Part shown: piece by piece, positions 1 through 7,640 of the stretch | How positions within the stretch are numbered: the stretch's first letter is position 1 | Layout of the letters: each line of letters starts with the position of its first letter | Assembly: GCF_000330505.1 (NCBI RefSeq) | Contig: NW_004191594.1 | Location: 82,845-93,320 of the forward strand | Length of the DNA: 10,476 nucleotides | Direction of reading: 5' to 3' | Origin: Entamoeba invadens IP1 | Lineage: Eukaryota; Evosea; Mastigamoebida; Endamoebidae | Program-made: the position numbers and the translations under genes | The notes under the pieces: generated by a model | Databases searched by the model: none | Seen by the model: the letters and a program-made list of their open reading frames with translations, nothing else | What the model was told of the DNA's origin: nothing

Positions 1-805
1 TGTACTGGATATACCCCGCCAAAGCTGTTCCAATAGTCTCTGCAAACGTTTGAATGTCATCCTCACCAAAATCGGTACACGTGTTAAACACTTTTTTGAG
101 TTCTTTACGGCCACTTTCTGTGACGGTCATCTGGTCCCACTTCTCAAAAGCAATAGAAAGTAGGTCCGCGGTGTTTGCAGGAAGACCGGCCTGGACGACT
201 TCCAAGTATTGATAGAAATCGACTTGGGCTTCAACAGGGGCACTTGATGCCCAAGCTCCGTCGACTACATTCGGATATTTCTGGCGCATCCAAGCAGCCA
301 AATTTCCACTGTATGACCCACCAATCACAATAACAGGGTGATCGATGAAATTACGAGTTTCTTGAATGTATGTGATGATCTCTATATAATCCATCATAGC
401 TTGTTCCGCGGTGCAATAAATCAATTTGTCCATCTTTAATGAAGGAGTCGAATCTCCATAGAAACGATGCTCGATCGCTAACATTAACCCGTTGGTACGT
501 GCAGCTAAGGTATCGATGATATAGTGATTGTCGAGAGTCTTACTCGACTCGGGACCTTCACCACCTAACATCACAAATAGTGGTGAATGCAAATCTGTCC
601 CATCTAAGTACTTCTCACTCACAAAATACTTCACTTCAAATTCTTCATCATTGTTGGCGTTGAAATGATCCATTGGAACACTGTATGTATGCGTTTCAAT
701 CTCACTTGTGTTCGTTTCAACAGAACGTGCTAATTTATTGAGTCGGTGTTGATGTTTTGTGAGACGAGAACTGCTCAACACAACTAAGAAAAACAGCAGA
801 AGCAT
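1..805 (-). CDS. S28-family serine carboxypeptidase (PRSS16/PRCP-like), 3' end beyond the window
   Basis: This is the N-terminal 268 residues of a secreted or lysosomal peptidase of family S28 (Pro-X carboxypeptidase, DPP7 and thymus-specific serine protease group), which removes residues next to proline or trims peptides in acidic compartments. The start is the ATG at 805-803, directly before a hydrophobic signal peptide (MLLLFFLVVLSS). The frame is closed upstream by TGA. Visible family motifs are GGEGP (residues 81-85), EHRFYGDS (112-119) and the nucleophile elbow GGSYSG (162-167) with the predicted catalytic Ser164, followed by LAAWMRQKYP and WASSAP (about 185-190). The elbow reads GGSYSG where PRCP has GGSYGG, and the run ASSAPVEAQVDF resembles the PRSS16 branch more. 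The catalytic Asp and His would lie past the left edge, so completeness cannot be judged. No intron is needed. Family assignment is firm; exact substrate is unknown. Confidence 0.93.
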   Translation of the reverse strand, partial: MLLLFFLVVLSSSRLTKHQHRLNKLARSVETNTSEIETHTYSVPMDHFNANNDEEFEVKYFVSEKYLDGTDLHSPLFVMLGGEGPESSKTLDNHYIIDTLAARTNGLMLAIEHRFYGDSTPSLKMDKLIYCTAEQAMMDYIEIITYIQETRNFIDHPVIVIGGSYSGNLAAWMRQKYPNVVDGAWASSAPVEAQVDFYQYLEVVQAGLPANTADLLSIAFEKWDQMTVTESGRKELKKVFNTCTDFGEDDIQTFAETIGTALAGYIQY

Positions 806-1317
806 GAAATTATACAGTTCATCTATTTTCACCCTTTTTCCTCAAAATTACTTGTTTGAAATTTCGAAGTAAGTCCATTTTTTTGTAGAACGTTCGGATT
901 AATTCTTTGTTTTTTTTATTATTTTTTTATTATCTATTAAATTAATATTAATTTAAAATACTAATTAGTAAAGTATTTATTTTGAAATTATTTAATTATT
1001 AATCATTATACCAGAACACAATTGTGATTTTTTGGTTTCATTTTATGAAAATGTTTTTTTTTATTCTAATAAAAAAAACTTTGAGTCAATAAAGAAAACT
1101 AAAAATTTCCTTTTTTAATAATTATAATAATAAAGGAAGTTATATAATATATTATTAATTTATTTAAATTTAATTAATAATATTTGAACAGTACCCACAT
1201 TTGTTATAGTTAAATTAACCAAATTAATTATATTAATAATAAAGAATAATAATATTACTATAATATATAGTTATAAAGATACCAACTCAATTAATAAAAA
1301 AAACTAAAATTTAATTA
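806..1317. other. A/T-rich spacer between two minus-strand genes
   Basis: These 512 nt separate the end of the HAD gene from the start of the S28 gene. They would hold the HAD 3' processing signals (its stop is followed on the minus strand by TAATTAAATTT and a run of T) and the S28 promoter. The sequence is nearly all A and T and contains an inverted repeat of ATTATTAAT with ATTAATAAT around 1150-1185, unremarkable at this base composition. I see no coding frame, tRNA or other RNA gene. Confidence 0.6.
816..822 (-). promoter_or_regulatory. Putative GAAC core promoter box of the S28 peptidase gene
   Basis: On the minus strand this reads ATGAACT, with GAACT beginning 15 nt before the start codon. 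It matches the GAAC element reported for Entamoeba core promoters and is one of four similarly placed boxes in this window. The position implies a very short 5' leader. A palindrome GAACGTTC also lies further upstream at 888-895. Confidence 0.35.
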
Positions 1318-1971
1318 TTAAAAAAAGAGGCTTTTTACTCTTTCGTCATCGAAAGAGTCGACTGCAATATCACAACATTGAGAGTCGCCTTTTGCTACCG
1401 ATTGAATTAAAACAGTCATGAAACCCGCTTCTTTTGCTTTTTGAAGAGCCAACTTTGAGTCTTCGAATACGACTGTGTCTTTAATATCAACCCCAAGTCT
1501 TTTAGAGGCTTCAATGTAAATATCAGCATATGGCTTACACCTTTTCATTTCAGAGCCAACAATAATAAAATTGGTACAATTGAGTATTCCATGTTTTTCA
1601 AGAAACAAATTGATAGTGCCTTTAGTAGACGAAGAAGCGATTGCAAAAGGGATGTTGTGTGAATGAAGTGTTTTTATGAACTCGATGGCACCACTTATAG
1701 GTTTTGCGTTGAGTGTTGCCTCCCGTGAGTTATCAACAAAATAATTTGTTAACGTTTCTTGAGTGAATGTGTGAGACAATTGTGGGAATGTACACAAGTA
1801 GTTGTGCGCTACACTTTGAACACTCCCAACATATACCTTCTCTTTCTGTTCAGGTGTCAATACTACACCATTCGATTTTTCAAATGCGTCATACATATCA
1901 AACCACGCGTGTAATCCATCAACAATAGTTCCATCAAAATCTGCAACTACTGCTTTATAATGTGAGGACAT
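1318..1971 (-). CDS. HAD-superfamily phosphatase (subfamily IA, beta-phosphoglucomutase-like)
   Basis: This 217-residue protein is a small cytosolic haloacid-dehalogenase-type hydrolase that probably dephosphorylates a sugar phosphate or nucleotide-like metabolite; the substrate cannot be told from the sequence. All four HAD motifs are present. Motif I is VVADFDGT, with nucleophile Asp11 and acid/base Asp13. Motif II is IASSST. Motif III is the lysine in RCKPYADIY. Motif IV is VVFEDSKLALQKAKEAG, which supplies the Mg-binding acid. The helical stretch between motifs I and II (about residues 17-85) fits a C1 cap. The start is the ATG at 1971-1969; the open frame extends one TTG codon further, which I do not use. 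There is no signal peptide or membrane segment, and no GAAC box could be found upstream. Relatives include pseudouridine-5'-phosphatase and 2-deoxyglucose-6-phosphatase, but I cannot choose among them. Confidence 0.9.
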   Translation of the reverse strand: MSSHYKAVVADFDGTIVDGLHAWFDMYDAFEKSNGVVLTPEQKEKVYVGSVQSVAHNYLCTFPQLSHTFTQETLTNYFVDNSREATLNAKPISGAIEFIKTLHSHNIPFAIASSSTKGTINLFLEKHGILNCTNFIIVGSEMKRCKPYADIYIEASKRLGVDIKDTVVFEDSKLALQKAKEAGFMTVLIQSVAKGDSQCCDIAVDSFDDERVKSLFF

Positions 1972-2731
1972 CAAATGTTTTTTTTCTAGTTATGACGTTA
2001 ATACATAATAATAATTGTATATGTATTATAAATATCTTAGGAATATATATACTCATTGTCTATTAATTTAAATAAAATATTATTTTTCCAACATTTCCAT
2101 TTTTTCTATTATATGTATTAGTAATAATAATTACAATCTAATACTTTGTTTTGCTTATTTTGATAACTATCAATAATTATAAAATTTCAATTTATAATTA
2201 TAATATATCGAATATTACTTTACAACTAAACTTTATAAATATTTTTTAATAAATATATAGTTTTTTTATTTCTATTATTTTTCTTAATTAATTTTTGAAT
2301 TAAAAAAAAATAATTTCAATAAAGAGGCATAATATTTTTAATGTCAATGACGTGGTGATATATAAATAAATATAACTAATTTTGATTAAAAATATACTAA
2401 TAATTAATAAAAATACTATACTATCAATAATACACTGTAATGATTATATCAACACAATTTTGCATAATTTTAAATAAAATGTTATAAAGGCTGTTATTTT
2501 ATCACTTTCAATTTGTAATTATTCTGAAGGTTTTTGGTTTTATGTATGTTATTTAGTCAACACGTGTGAACAAATAACAGCTTTAAAAGAACACTACATT
2601 TTATTTTAAATTATCGGGACATTTCAACAAAAAAGGCAAATCACTCTTTTCAGTGATGTGGTAACAAGTTCTCCTTTGTCATCTAAGGGTTATATAAACA
2701 CTAAAACTATTATGTTCATTAGTCTTAAATT
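1972..2731. other. Divergent intergenic region with two promoters
   Basis: These 760 nt lie between the start of the minus-strand HAD gene and the plus-strand chaperone gene, so both must be transcribed outward from here. The left 500 nt are almost pure A/T with no coding frame. The right 130 nt are richer in G and C and hold the recognisable promoter signals of the chaperone gene. An imperfect inverted repeat, AAAGGCTGTTATTT (2486-2499) against AAATAACAGCTTT (2572-2584), flanks a palindrome ACACGTGT (2560-2567). I see no RNA gene. Confidence 0.6.
2625..2698 (+). promoter_or_regulatory. Putative promoter of the Hsp110-TPR gene
   Basis: Three elements are stacked in the GC-richer part of the spacer: CAACAAA at 2625-2631, a dyad ATCACT (2640-2645) with AGTGAT (2652-2657), and a TATA-like TATATAAA at 2691-2698, 41 nt before the ATG. 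The TATA position fits a transcript starting about 10 nt before the start codon, as is usual in Entamoeba. CAACAAA equals the encystation regulatory motif described in E. invadens, but a 7-mer of this composition can occur by chance. No canonical heat-shock element (alternating GAA and TTC spaced by two bases, three or more units) was found. Confidence 0.4.
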
Positions 2732-4966
2732 ATGAACTTTTTAGGTATTGACATCGGCAGCAAACACTCTTTAATTGCTTACACTGTTGCAGACACCTTT
2801 CCAGAAATCGTTCCAAACTGCGTCTCAAGTCCAGTGACGCCATCTTGTGTGATCTATCAACCCGTCACCAAGTCAGTTTATATCGGCGAAGACGCCGTTG
2901 ACAAACAACTGCGATACCCTAAAAACACAACAACCAATTTTACTATGACTCCAACGTTTTCGCAAAACTTGCCTTATTTCTATTATACTTTAATGATTAA
3001 TAATTTACTGAAAGACGTGAAGAGCTACTTAGACGATAAAACAATGAAAATGAATCCAAAAGACACAGTCGTCACTTTAACAGTCCCTTCTGAAATGCCA
3101 GACACTCAGAAGAACTTGTACAAAGACGTTATTCAATCACACTTCGGATTTCAAGACGTTTTAACACTTAACGATATCGAAGCAGCTGCACTCTGTCTTA
3201 AGACTATGCATTCCGTTGAAAAGAAGAATGTGCTGATTGTCGATATTGGAGCACATCATACCACAGCAGCTGTCTTTGCTGTTGGAGAGACTATCGAGTG
3301 CGTGAACAAAGCATCTGCTGTTGTTGGTGGAAACAACTTCGATGAGAAAATCGTTGAGTATGTCAAGAAGTCGATATTAGAGAAGAACCACATCGACTTA
3401 ATGGGTCAAGGCTATGAGAAGACTTTAATTCGCGCTCAGCGTGCTGTTGAGAAGTCTCGAATTTTGTTATCAACGATTCCAGAGTCATACATAGAAGTTG
3501 ATGGAATTAACGACGGTTCTGTCAAAGTGAAAATGTCGAGGGAGCTCTTACAAACCCTAATAGCAGACGATTTGAAAGTCATTGAAAATCTCGTTCAAAA
3601 AGTTGTTCGAAACAAAGACTTAAAGATTGAACAAGTTGAGGTGATAGGAGGCACAGGGAGAGCTCCTTATGTTGTCAACATCATTAAACATGTAGTGGGG
3701 CAGGAGGTCAAGTTTTTGAATTCGATAGATTCAGCGTGTTCTATTGCCTTAGGTGGGGCTATACATGGTGAAAAAGTGTATAAAAAGAAGGAAGAAGATA
3801 CCACTATGAAGTTCTTAAAAACAGTGGAGAAGATGAAAGACATTGAGAAGAAAGAAAGCGATACAAACACTTTAACCAAACCAGAGAAAGTCGAGAACAA
3901 ACAAGACGGTGAGAAGAAAAAAGAAGAACAAGTGACAGAGAAGCCAATGGAGTCAGAAAACAACGCCCCGAGTGTGTTACTCAAAGAAGTTAACGACGCT
4001 GAAATTCAGAATGAAGAGATTTTGAAGCAAGTGAAAGACCCTCAACATCAAAAAGTAGAAGAAAAGCAACAAATTTCATCTCAACTGTCACCTGAAGTCA
4101 TTAAAAACATTTCAGATGAAATGGACAAGGCAACTTCGATTATAGCGGAGCGCGAGAGGAAGATGTGGATATTGAACGACGTCGAGACGAAGATTAATAA
4201 ATACCGGAACTCAATAGCGACGAAAGAAGGGAATATGCCACAAAGTGAAATCACACAATTAAGTTCGACTATTAACAAATTAGAAGAGTGGTTGGATACA
4301 GCAGAGAGTATGGAGAGTGAGCAGTTAGAGAAGGAATATAAAGAGAATATAACACTTCTCGACACCTCAGCGCCGACATTAAAAACGTATTTGGACGCCA
4401 AAGAAGCGACGCAAAAACTTGAGAAAGAGAAAGCCGAGAAAATGCGAGCGGAGCGGGTGAGTACTGGGGAGACTGCAAAGAAGCGCCCGGAGCCAAAGAC
4501 AAACAAAGAGAAGTACGAAGCGTACGAGAAGGCAAAAGAGAAAGGAACAAAAGCGTTTAAAGACACTGATTGGTTGAGTGCCATTCGCATGTATTCTGCT
4601 GCTCTTGGGCATTTAGAAGCGATGTTTGACATGACTCCTACAGACACTGAGAATAACAAGAAAGGGAAATTGGCCTTATATTTGAACTTGGCAATTTGTT
4701 TCATCAAAGTCAGTAAATTCAACAAAGCACTTGACAACGCGGACTCTGCGTTAAAGATCGATGAGAACAATATCAAAGGCTTATTTAGAAAAGGATTAGC
4801 TTTGAATGGGTTAAAGAAGTATGAAGAAGCGCTTGGAGTATTTAAGAAGCTTGAGACGATTGAGAAGTCTGCGTCCACAGAAAGTTGGATCAAAAACATC
4901 GAAGCCAAGTTGAAACAACAAGAAGAAGAGGCGAAAAGAGTCGCTCGGAGAATGTTTGGTAATTAA
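2732..4966 (+). CDS. Hsp110/Hsp70-like ATPase fused to a C-terminal TPR domain
   Basis: This 744-residue, intronless protein is probably a chaperone cofactor. Residues 1-348 are an Hsp70-fold nucleotide-binding domain: phosphate-1 loop GIDIGS (5-10), phosphate-2 region IVDIGAHHTT (169-178), GGNNFDEKIV (199-208) and adenosine loop VIGGTGRAP (304-312). The phosphate-2 region lacks the DLGGGT consensus, a divergence also seen in Hsp110. Residues 349-455 are a charged Lys/Glu linker, and I find no beta-sandwich substrate domain. Residues 456-565 resemble the helical C-terminal part of Hsp110 (NKLEEWLD, then EYKENITLL). Residues 595-712 are three TPR motifs of FKBP51/52 type with carboxylate-clamp positions Lys602, Asn652, Lys682 and Arg686, ending in a basic helix (715-741). 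This predicts binding to EEVD tails of Hsp70 or Hsp90. The ATG at 2732 is needed because the first strand starts at residue 3. The downstream hydrolase gene begins 102 nt after the stop. Substrate and partners are inferred. Confidence 0.9.
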   Translation: MNFLGIDIGSKHSLIAYTVADTFPEIVPNCVSSPVTPSCVIYQPVTKSVYIGEDAVDKQLRYPKNTTTNFTMTPTFSQNLPYFYYTLMINNLLKDVKSYLDDKTMKMNPKDTVVTLTVPSEMPDTQKNLYKDVIQSHFGFQDVLTLNDIEAAALCLKTMHSVEKKNVLIVDIGAHHTTAAVFAVGETIECVNKASAVVGGNNFDEKIVEYVKKSILEKNHIDLMGQGYEKTLIRAQRAVEKSRILLSTIPESYIEVDGINDGSVKVKMSRELLQTLIADDLKVIENLVQKVVRNKDLKIEQVEVIGGTGRAPYVVNIIKHVVGQEVKFLNSIDSACSIALGGAIHGEKVYKKKEEDTTMKFLKTVEKMKDIEKKESDTNTLTKPEKVENKQDGEKKKEEQVTEKPMESENNAPSVLLKEVNDAEIQNEEILKQVKDPQHQKVEEKQQISSQLSPEVIKNISDEMDKATSIIAERERKMWILNDVETKINKYRNSIATKEGNMPQSEITQLSSTINKLEEWLDTAESMESEQLEKEYKENITLLDTSAPTLKTYLDAKEATQKLEKEKAEKMRAERVSTGETAKKRPEPKTNKEKYEAYEKAKEKGTKAFKDTDWLSAIRMYSAALGHLEAMFDMTPTDTENNKKGKLALYLNLAICFIKVSKFNKALDNADSALKIDENNIKGLFRKGLALNGLKKYEEALGVFKKLETIEKSASTESWIKNIEAKLKQQEEEAKRVARRMFGN

Positions 4967-5041
4967 TAAAGGAAGTCATCGTATTTTTAATATTGTTTTT
5001 TTTGATCCAAAAGAGTAAGAAATGGTCGATAGAGTTATTGA

Positions 5042-5053
5042 GAACTTAAAAAG
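5042..5053 (+). promoter_or_regulatory. Putative GAAC/TATA-like core promoter of the alpha/beta hydrolase gene
   Basis: GAACTTAAAAAG lies 27 nt before the ATG at 5069, inside a 102-nt spacer that also contains the 3' signals of the chaperone gene (TAATAAA overlapping its stop, then a run of eight T near 4997). The box resembles the Entamoeba GAAC element merged with an A-rich TATA-like stretch. Assignment rests only on sequence and position. Confidence 0.35.
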
Positions 5054-5068
5054 TAATTATTAAAGATT

Positions 5069-5974
5069 ATGTGGTTCGAATGCATCGCCTTTGTCTGTAT
5101 AGGTTATATCATTTACCACGTCATACACTTGTACTTCAACCAACACAAACTGATCTTCTACCCAACACATAATGGGGAGGACTTCCCAACACTCGACTAC
5201 ATCAAAGAACACTCCCACCTCCCTTTCGATTTGAAAGAAGTCAAAATCACGACAGATGATAATAACACCGTTTACCTCTACGCATGCTTACAACAAAACC
5301 CAGAGATACACACAACTATTTTGCTGTTCCAGAGTAATGCCGGATCAGTGTTGGACCGCCTCAGATTGGCTGCAAATTACTATAAGCTGTGCGACGTCAA
5401 TTTTTGTATTGCTGTGTATCGGGGCTTTGACAAAGCAACGGGTATCCCCACAGAACAGTACATGACACAAGACTGTGAACGATACTTTGACGCATTACAA
5501 AGTCTTAATATTGATATGAATAAAGTGGTCGTATTAGGACGTTCAATTGGGGTTTCTATGGCATTGAAATTGTTTAACAAGCGCAAGTGTTACGGCTTGA
5601 TCATCGAAAATGGGTTCACCAGTTTATATGGGATGGCCATCAAATTTTTCCCCTTCTTAAAAAGCCTAAGTTTTGTGGTGAAAGACAAATGGGACAATTT
5701 AGAAGAAATCCAAAGAGTGAATGCAGGAAGTAAGATTTTGATGTTTAGCTCTGGAAGTGACGAGATGGTATCGCCAGAAATGATGGGACAACTCTATCTA
5801 AAAGCAAAAGAAAATGGAAGGCTTGTCCGATTTGAATCGTTTTCTGAAGGTAATCACATGAATTTACCAGAATACCCAAGATACTTTGTTATTGTAACTA
5901 AGTACTTGGAAGACTTGGAAAAGTCTGATGAATGTTTTGACTGTGGAACTTTTGAAAATTGTTTGAACGAGTAA
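5069..5974 (+). CDS. Membrane-anchored Bem46/ABHD13-like alpha/beta hydrolase
   Basis: This 301-residue serine hydrolase resembles the Bem46/ABHD13 family, membrane-bound enzymes of poorly known substrate, probably acting on acyl esters or thioesters. Residues 5-23 form a single hydrophobic N-terminal anchor, followed by the family's FYPT stretch (30-33). The core shows the oxyanion region QSNAGSV (88-94, usually HGNAGN), YRGFDKATGIPTE (117-129, the YRGYG..EG.PSE block), nucleophile elbow GRSIG with Ser159, IIENGFTS (178-185), predicted acid Asp231 in SGSDEMVSPEMM, and predicted base His263 in EGNHMNLPEY. The triad is therefore intact. The second glycine usual after the elbow (GRSLGG) is replaced by Val162, and the oxyanion loop starts with Gln rather than His-Gly. 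The ATG at 5069 opens directly into the anchor. The C-terminus carries three cysteines (residues 289-298). The product likely sits in an internal membrane with the catalytic domain on one face; topology is not determined. Confidence 0.88.
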   Translation: MWFECIAFVCIGYIIYHVIHLYFNQHKLIFYPTHNGEDFPTLDYIKEHSHLPFDLKEVKITTDDNNTVYLYACLQQNPEIHTTILLFQSNAGSVLDRLRLAANYYKLCDVNFCIAVYRGFDKATGIPTEQYMTQDCERYFDALQSLNIDMNKVVVLGRSIGVSMALKLFNKRKCYGLIIENGFTSLYGMAIKFFPFLKSLSFVVKDKWDNLEEIQRVNAGSKILMFSSGSDEMVSPEMMGQLYLKAKENGRLVRFESFSEGNHMNLPEYPRYFVIVTKYLEDLEKSDECFDCGTFENCLNE

Positions 5975-6520
5975 ATTTGAAAAATAATTCCATTTTCGTG
6001 TTTTGTGTTGATATTTAATTTTAATATTATTAACTCGTTAATTTTCATTAATATATTTGTTAATATTAATAATTCAAAGGTTGTCCCGTTCTTTGGTATT
6101 AATAAATGAAATATATTAATAATATTTTTTGTAACTCTTTAAAAAATATGTTTTAATTTTTCTAAATTGTTTGTTGCATATTTTTTGCAAAAACAACAAC
6201 ATAAAAAGACTTTATTTCATTTAAATAAAAAAAATATTTTTTGTTATTAACACTTAAAATAACGCACTTGTTTTAACCTGTTTTTCTGGGATATTAATCC
6301 AATTTTTGATGATTATCCTTTTTTTGGCTTGTGTGATGTTATGGACATTAAATAATCTCTAAAAAAAACGGAAATTTATTTAATAAACTCGATATTTCCC
6401 GATTTTTAGACCACTTGAATTTTGTTCAATGTTATTTAAGTGCTAAGTTATATTAGATGTTATTTAATAGTTGTCAATTTTTAGTATTTAAATTAAAACA
6501 CGTGTAAATCATTTACTAAT

Positions 6521-6624
6521 ATTATAACTAATATAATAATTAGTTATAATAAAAATGTTTTTTAACTAAATTGTTATCGAATAACAATGATTGTAAATAA
6601 CACATTACTATATCGGTAAACCGA
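6521..6624. repeat. Cluster of three short perfect inverted repeats
   Basis: ATTATAACTAAT (6521-6532) and its complement at 6539-6550 form a 12-bp stem with a 6-nt loop. TTGTTAT (6571-6577) pairs with ATAACAA (6581-6587) around CGA. TCGGT (6613-6617) pairs with ACCGA (6620-6624) around AA. The first is all A/T and could be chance; the last is GC-containing. Function unknown. Confidence 0.45.
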
Positions 6625-7221
6625 CTTATCATTTATATGAAATAAATAGTGTTTTTCGATTCAATAATATTTTTTCGCCGATAAATTTGTTTTTAAAATT
6701 TAACACAAAGAATTAATCGTTCGTTATTAATTTAAAATTGGGTTTTTTTTAACCCCTTTGATAAAAAATAAACTTATGTTGTTTTTTATTGACATAATTT
6801 ATTAAATAAATTATAATAAAATTTAATAATAATGGTAATGTCGACTTATAACCAAATAACAGTTTTAGCATTTAATACCATCATTATGATATAGAATTCA
6901 ATTTAACTCTTTTTGTGTATCTTATTCCGATATTTTTTACTAAACAACATTTTTTGTAAAATGATATTACGATTGAATTTTTTATGGTTCTATATTTAAA
7001 CAATCTTTTTAATACCCTTTAAATCAAAAATCAAAATTGGGACAGAATTTTATTTTTTCCTTTTGAAATGAAATAAATAGTATAATTAAAATATAATTAT
7101 AGCAAAAAATTAAAAATACGAGTTAATTGTTCAAAACTTAAATAGTTATACACTTATTAACCTCAATTATTCCTTAAAATAATAGTAATTATTAATTTAA
7201 TAAGATATACAGATAGGGTAT

Positions 7222-7386
7222 TTAATGGGTGCCAAGAAATTAGAGGATTGATTGATGTAAAAATACGGGTTTTGTTTTTTTGTTTTTTATTTGTTTTTTT
7301 TTTCTTGATAATAATTGATACGAAAATGGGTGCCAAACTCATTTCATATCTTAAAATAATTCTGGCACCCAATAAGTTTCTGGCAC
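7222..7386. repeat. Inverted-repeat element marked by TGGGTGCCA
   Basis: TGGGTGCCA occurs at 7226-7234 and 7327-7335, and its complement TGGCACCCA at 7363-7371, with a partial extra copy TGGCAC at 7381-7386. The outer pair defines an element of roughly 150 bp whose ends extend as imperfect terminal inverted repeats (left TGGGTGCCAAGAAATT; right, complemented, TGGGTGCCAGAATT). Inside lie ACGGG (7265-7269) and a T-rich tract to about 7315. There is no coding capacity. It looks like a small non-autonomous transposon (MITE) or its remnant; a clear target-site duplication was not found. A structured transcript is the alternative. Confidence 0.5.
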
Positions 7387-7621
7387 TTTGAAAATACTCG
7401 ATCTATAAACAAAGTTGCTCTTCCTTAAAATAGAATTTTTAGACCGCCAGTAATTAAACTATAAATATAGTATAAATGTTTCATTAGAAACTAGATATGA
7501 AAGTCAATTATATTTAATAAGTTAGTTAGCTAAAAATATCAATGGAGTTTTATGGAAGACTGTTTTTTCGAGGCCAAGATGGTTATTGATCAACTGTTCT
7601 TTTGTTTTGTTTCTTAACACC

Positions 7622-7630
7622 GAACTTTGA
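7622..7630 (+). promoter_or_regulatory. Putative GAAC box ahead of the PP2C-like gene
   Basis: GAACTTTGA lies 19 nt before the ATG at 7641, matching the spacing of GAACT boxes at three other genes here. It supports the ATG at 7641, although coding-like sequence further upstream leaves the true 5' end open. Confidence 0.3.
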
Positions 7631-7640
7631 AATTAAGTAT

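Larger units (their letters stand above)
5975..7640. other. Long gene-free A/T-rich region
   Basis: About 1.6 kb lies between the hydrolase stop and the PP2C start, much longer than other spacers here. It has no convincing coding frame on either strand; the small frames present are A/T-driven. It holds several dyads (6521-6624), a palindrome ACACGTGT at 6498-6505, a GTATTTAAA box at 6484-6492 with no gene behind it, a GGGTT/AACCC hairpin around a T run at 6740-6755, and an inverted-repeat element with an internal T-rich tract (about 7222-7386). From about 7542 the sequence becomes richer in G and C and looks coding-like ahead of the PP2C start. No tRNA or other structured RNA was recognised. 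Confidence 0.6.

Noticed and set aside
2521..2530. TTCTGAA as a heat-shock element ahead of the chaperone gene
   Set aside because: The spacing between the TTC and GAA units is one base instead of two, and no third unit follows.
4081..4908. Long minus-strand frame of 275 codons inside the chaperone gene, plus smaller ones at 3667-3984, 4272-4550 and 4379-4612
   Set aside because: They are antisense shadows of a Lys/Glu-rich coding region; the plus-strand product has clear domains across the same bases.
6070..6100. CAAAG/CTTTG hairpin around TGTCCCG, and CGGGACA at about 2615 as its distant complement
   Set aside because: Five- to seven-base matches only, with no shared context.
6637..7081. 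Direct repeat ATGAAATAAATAGT at 6637-6650 and 7068-7081
   Set aside because: It is nearly all A/T, and a 14-mer of this kind can recur by chance in such sequence; no extended similarity flanks it.
7163..7372. Minus-strand frame of 69 codons in the long spacer
   Set aside because: It is Ile/Lys/Asn-rich, driven by A/T composition and the T tract, and overlaps the inverted-repeat element; no ATG-supported protein features.
5975..7500. tRNA or tRNA-array units in the long spacer
   Set aside because: No T-loop GTTCGANTC-type box with a matching acceptor stem was found on either strand.
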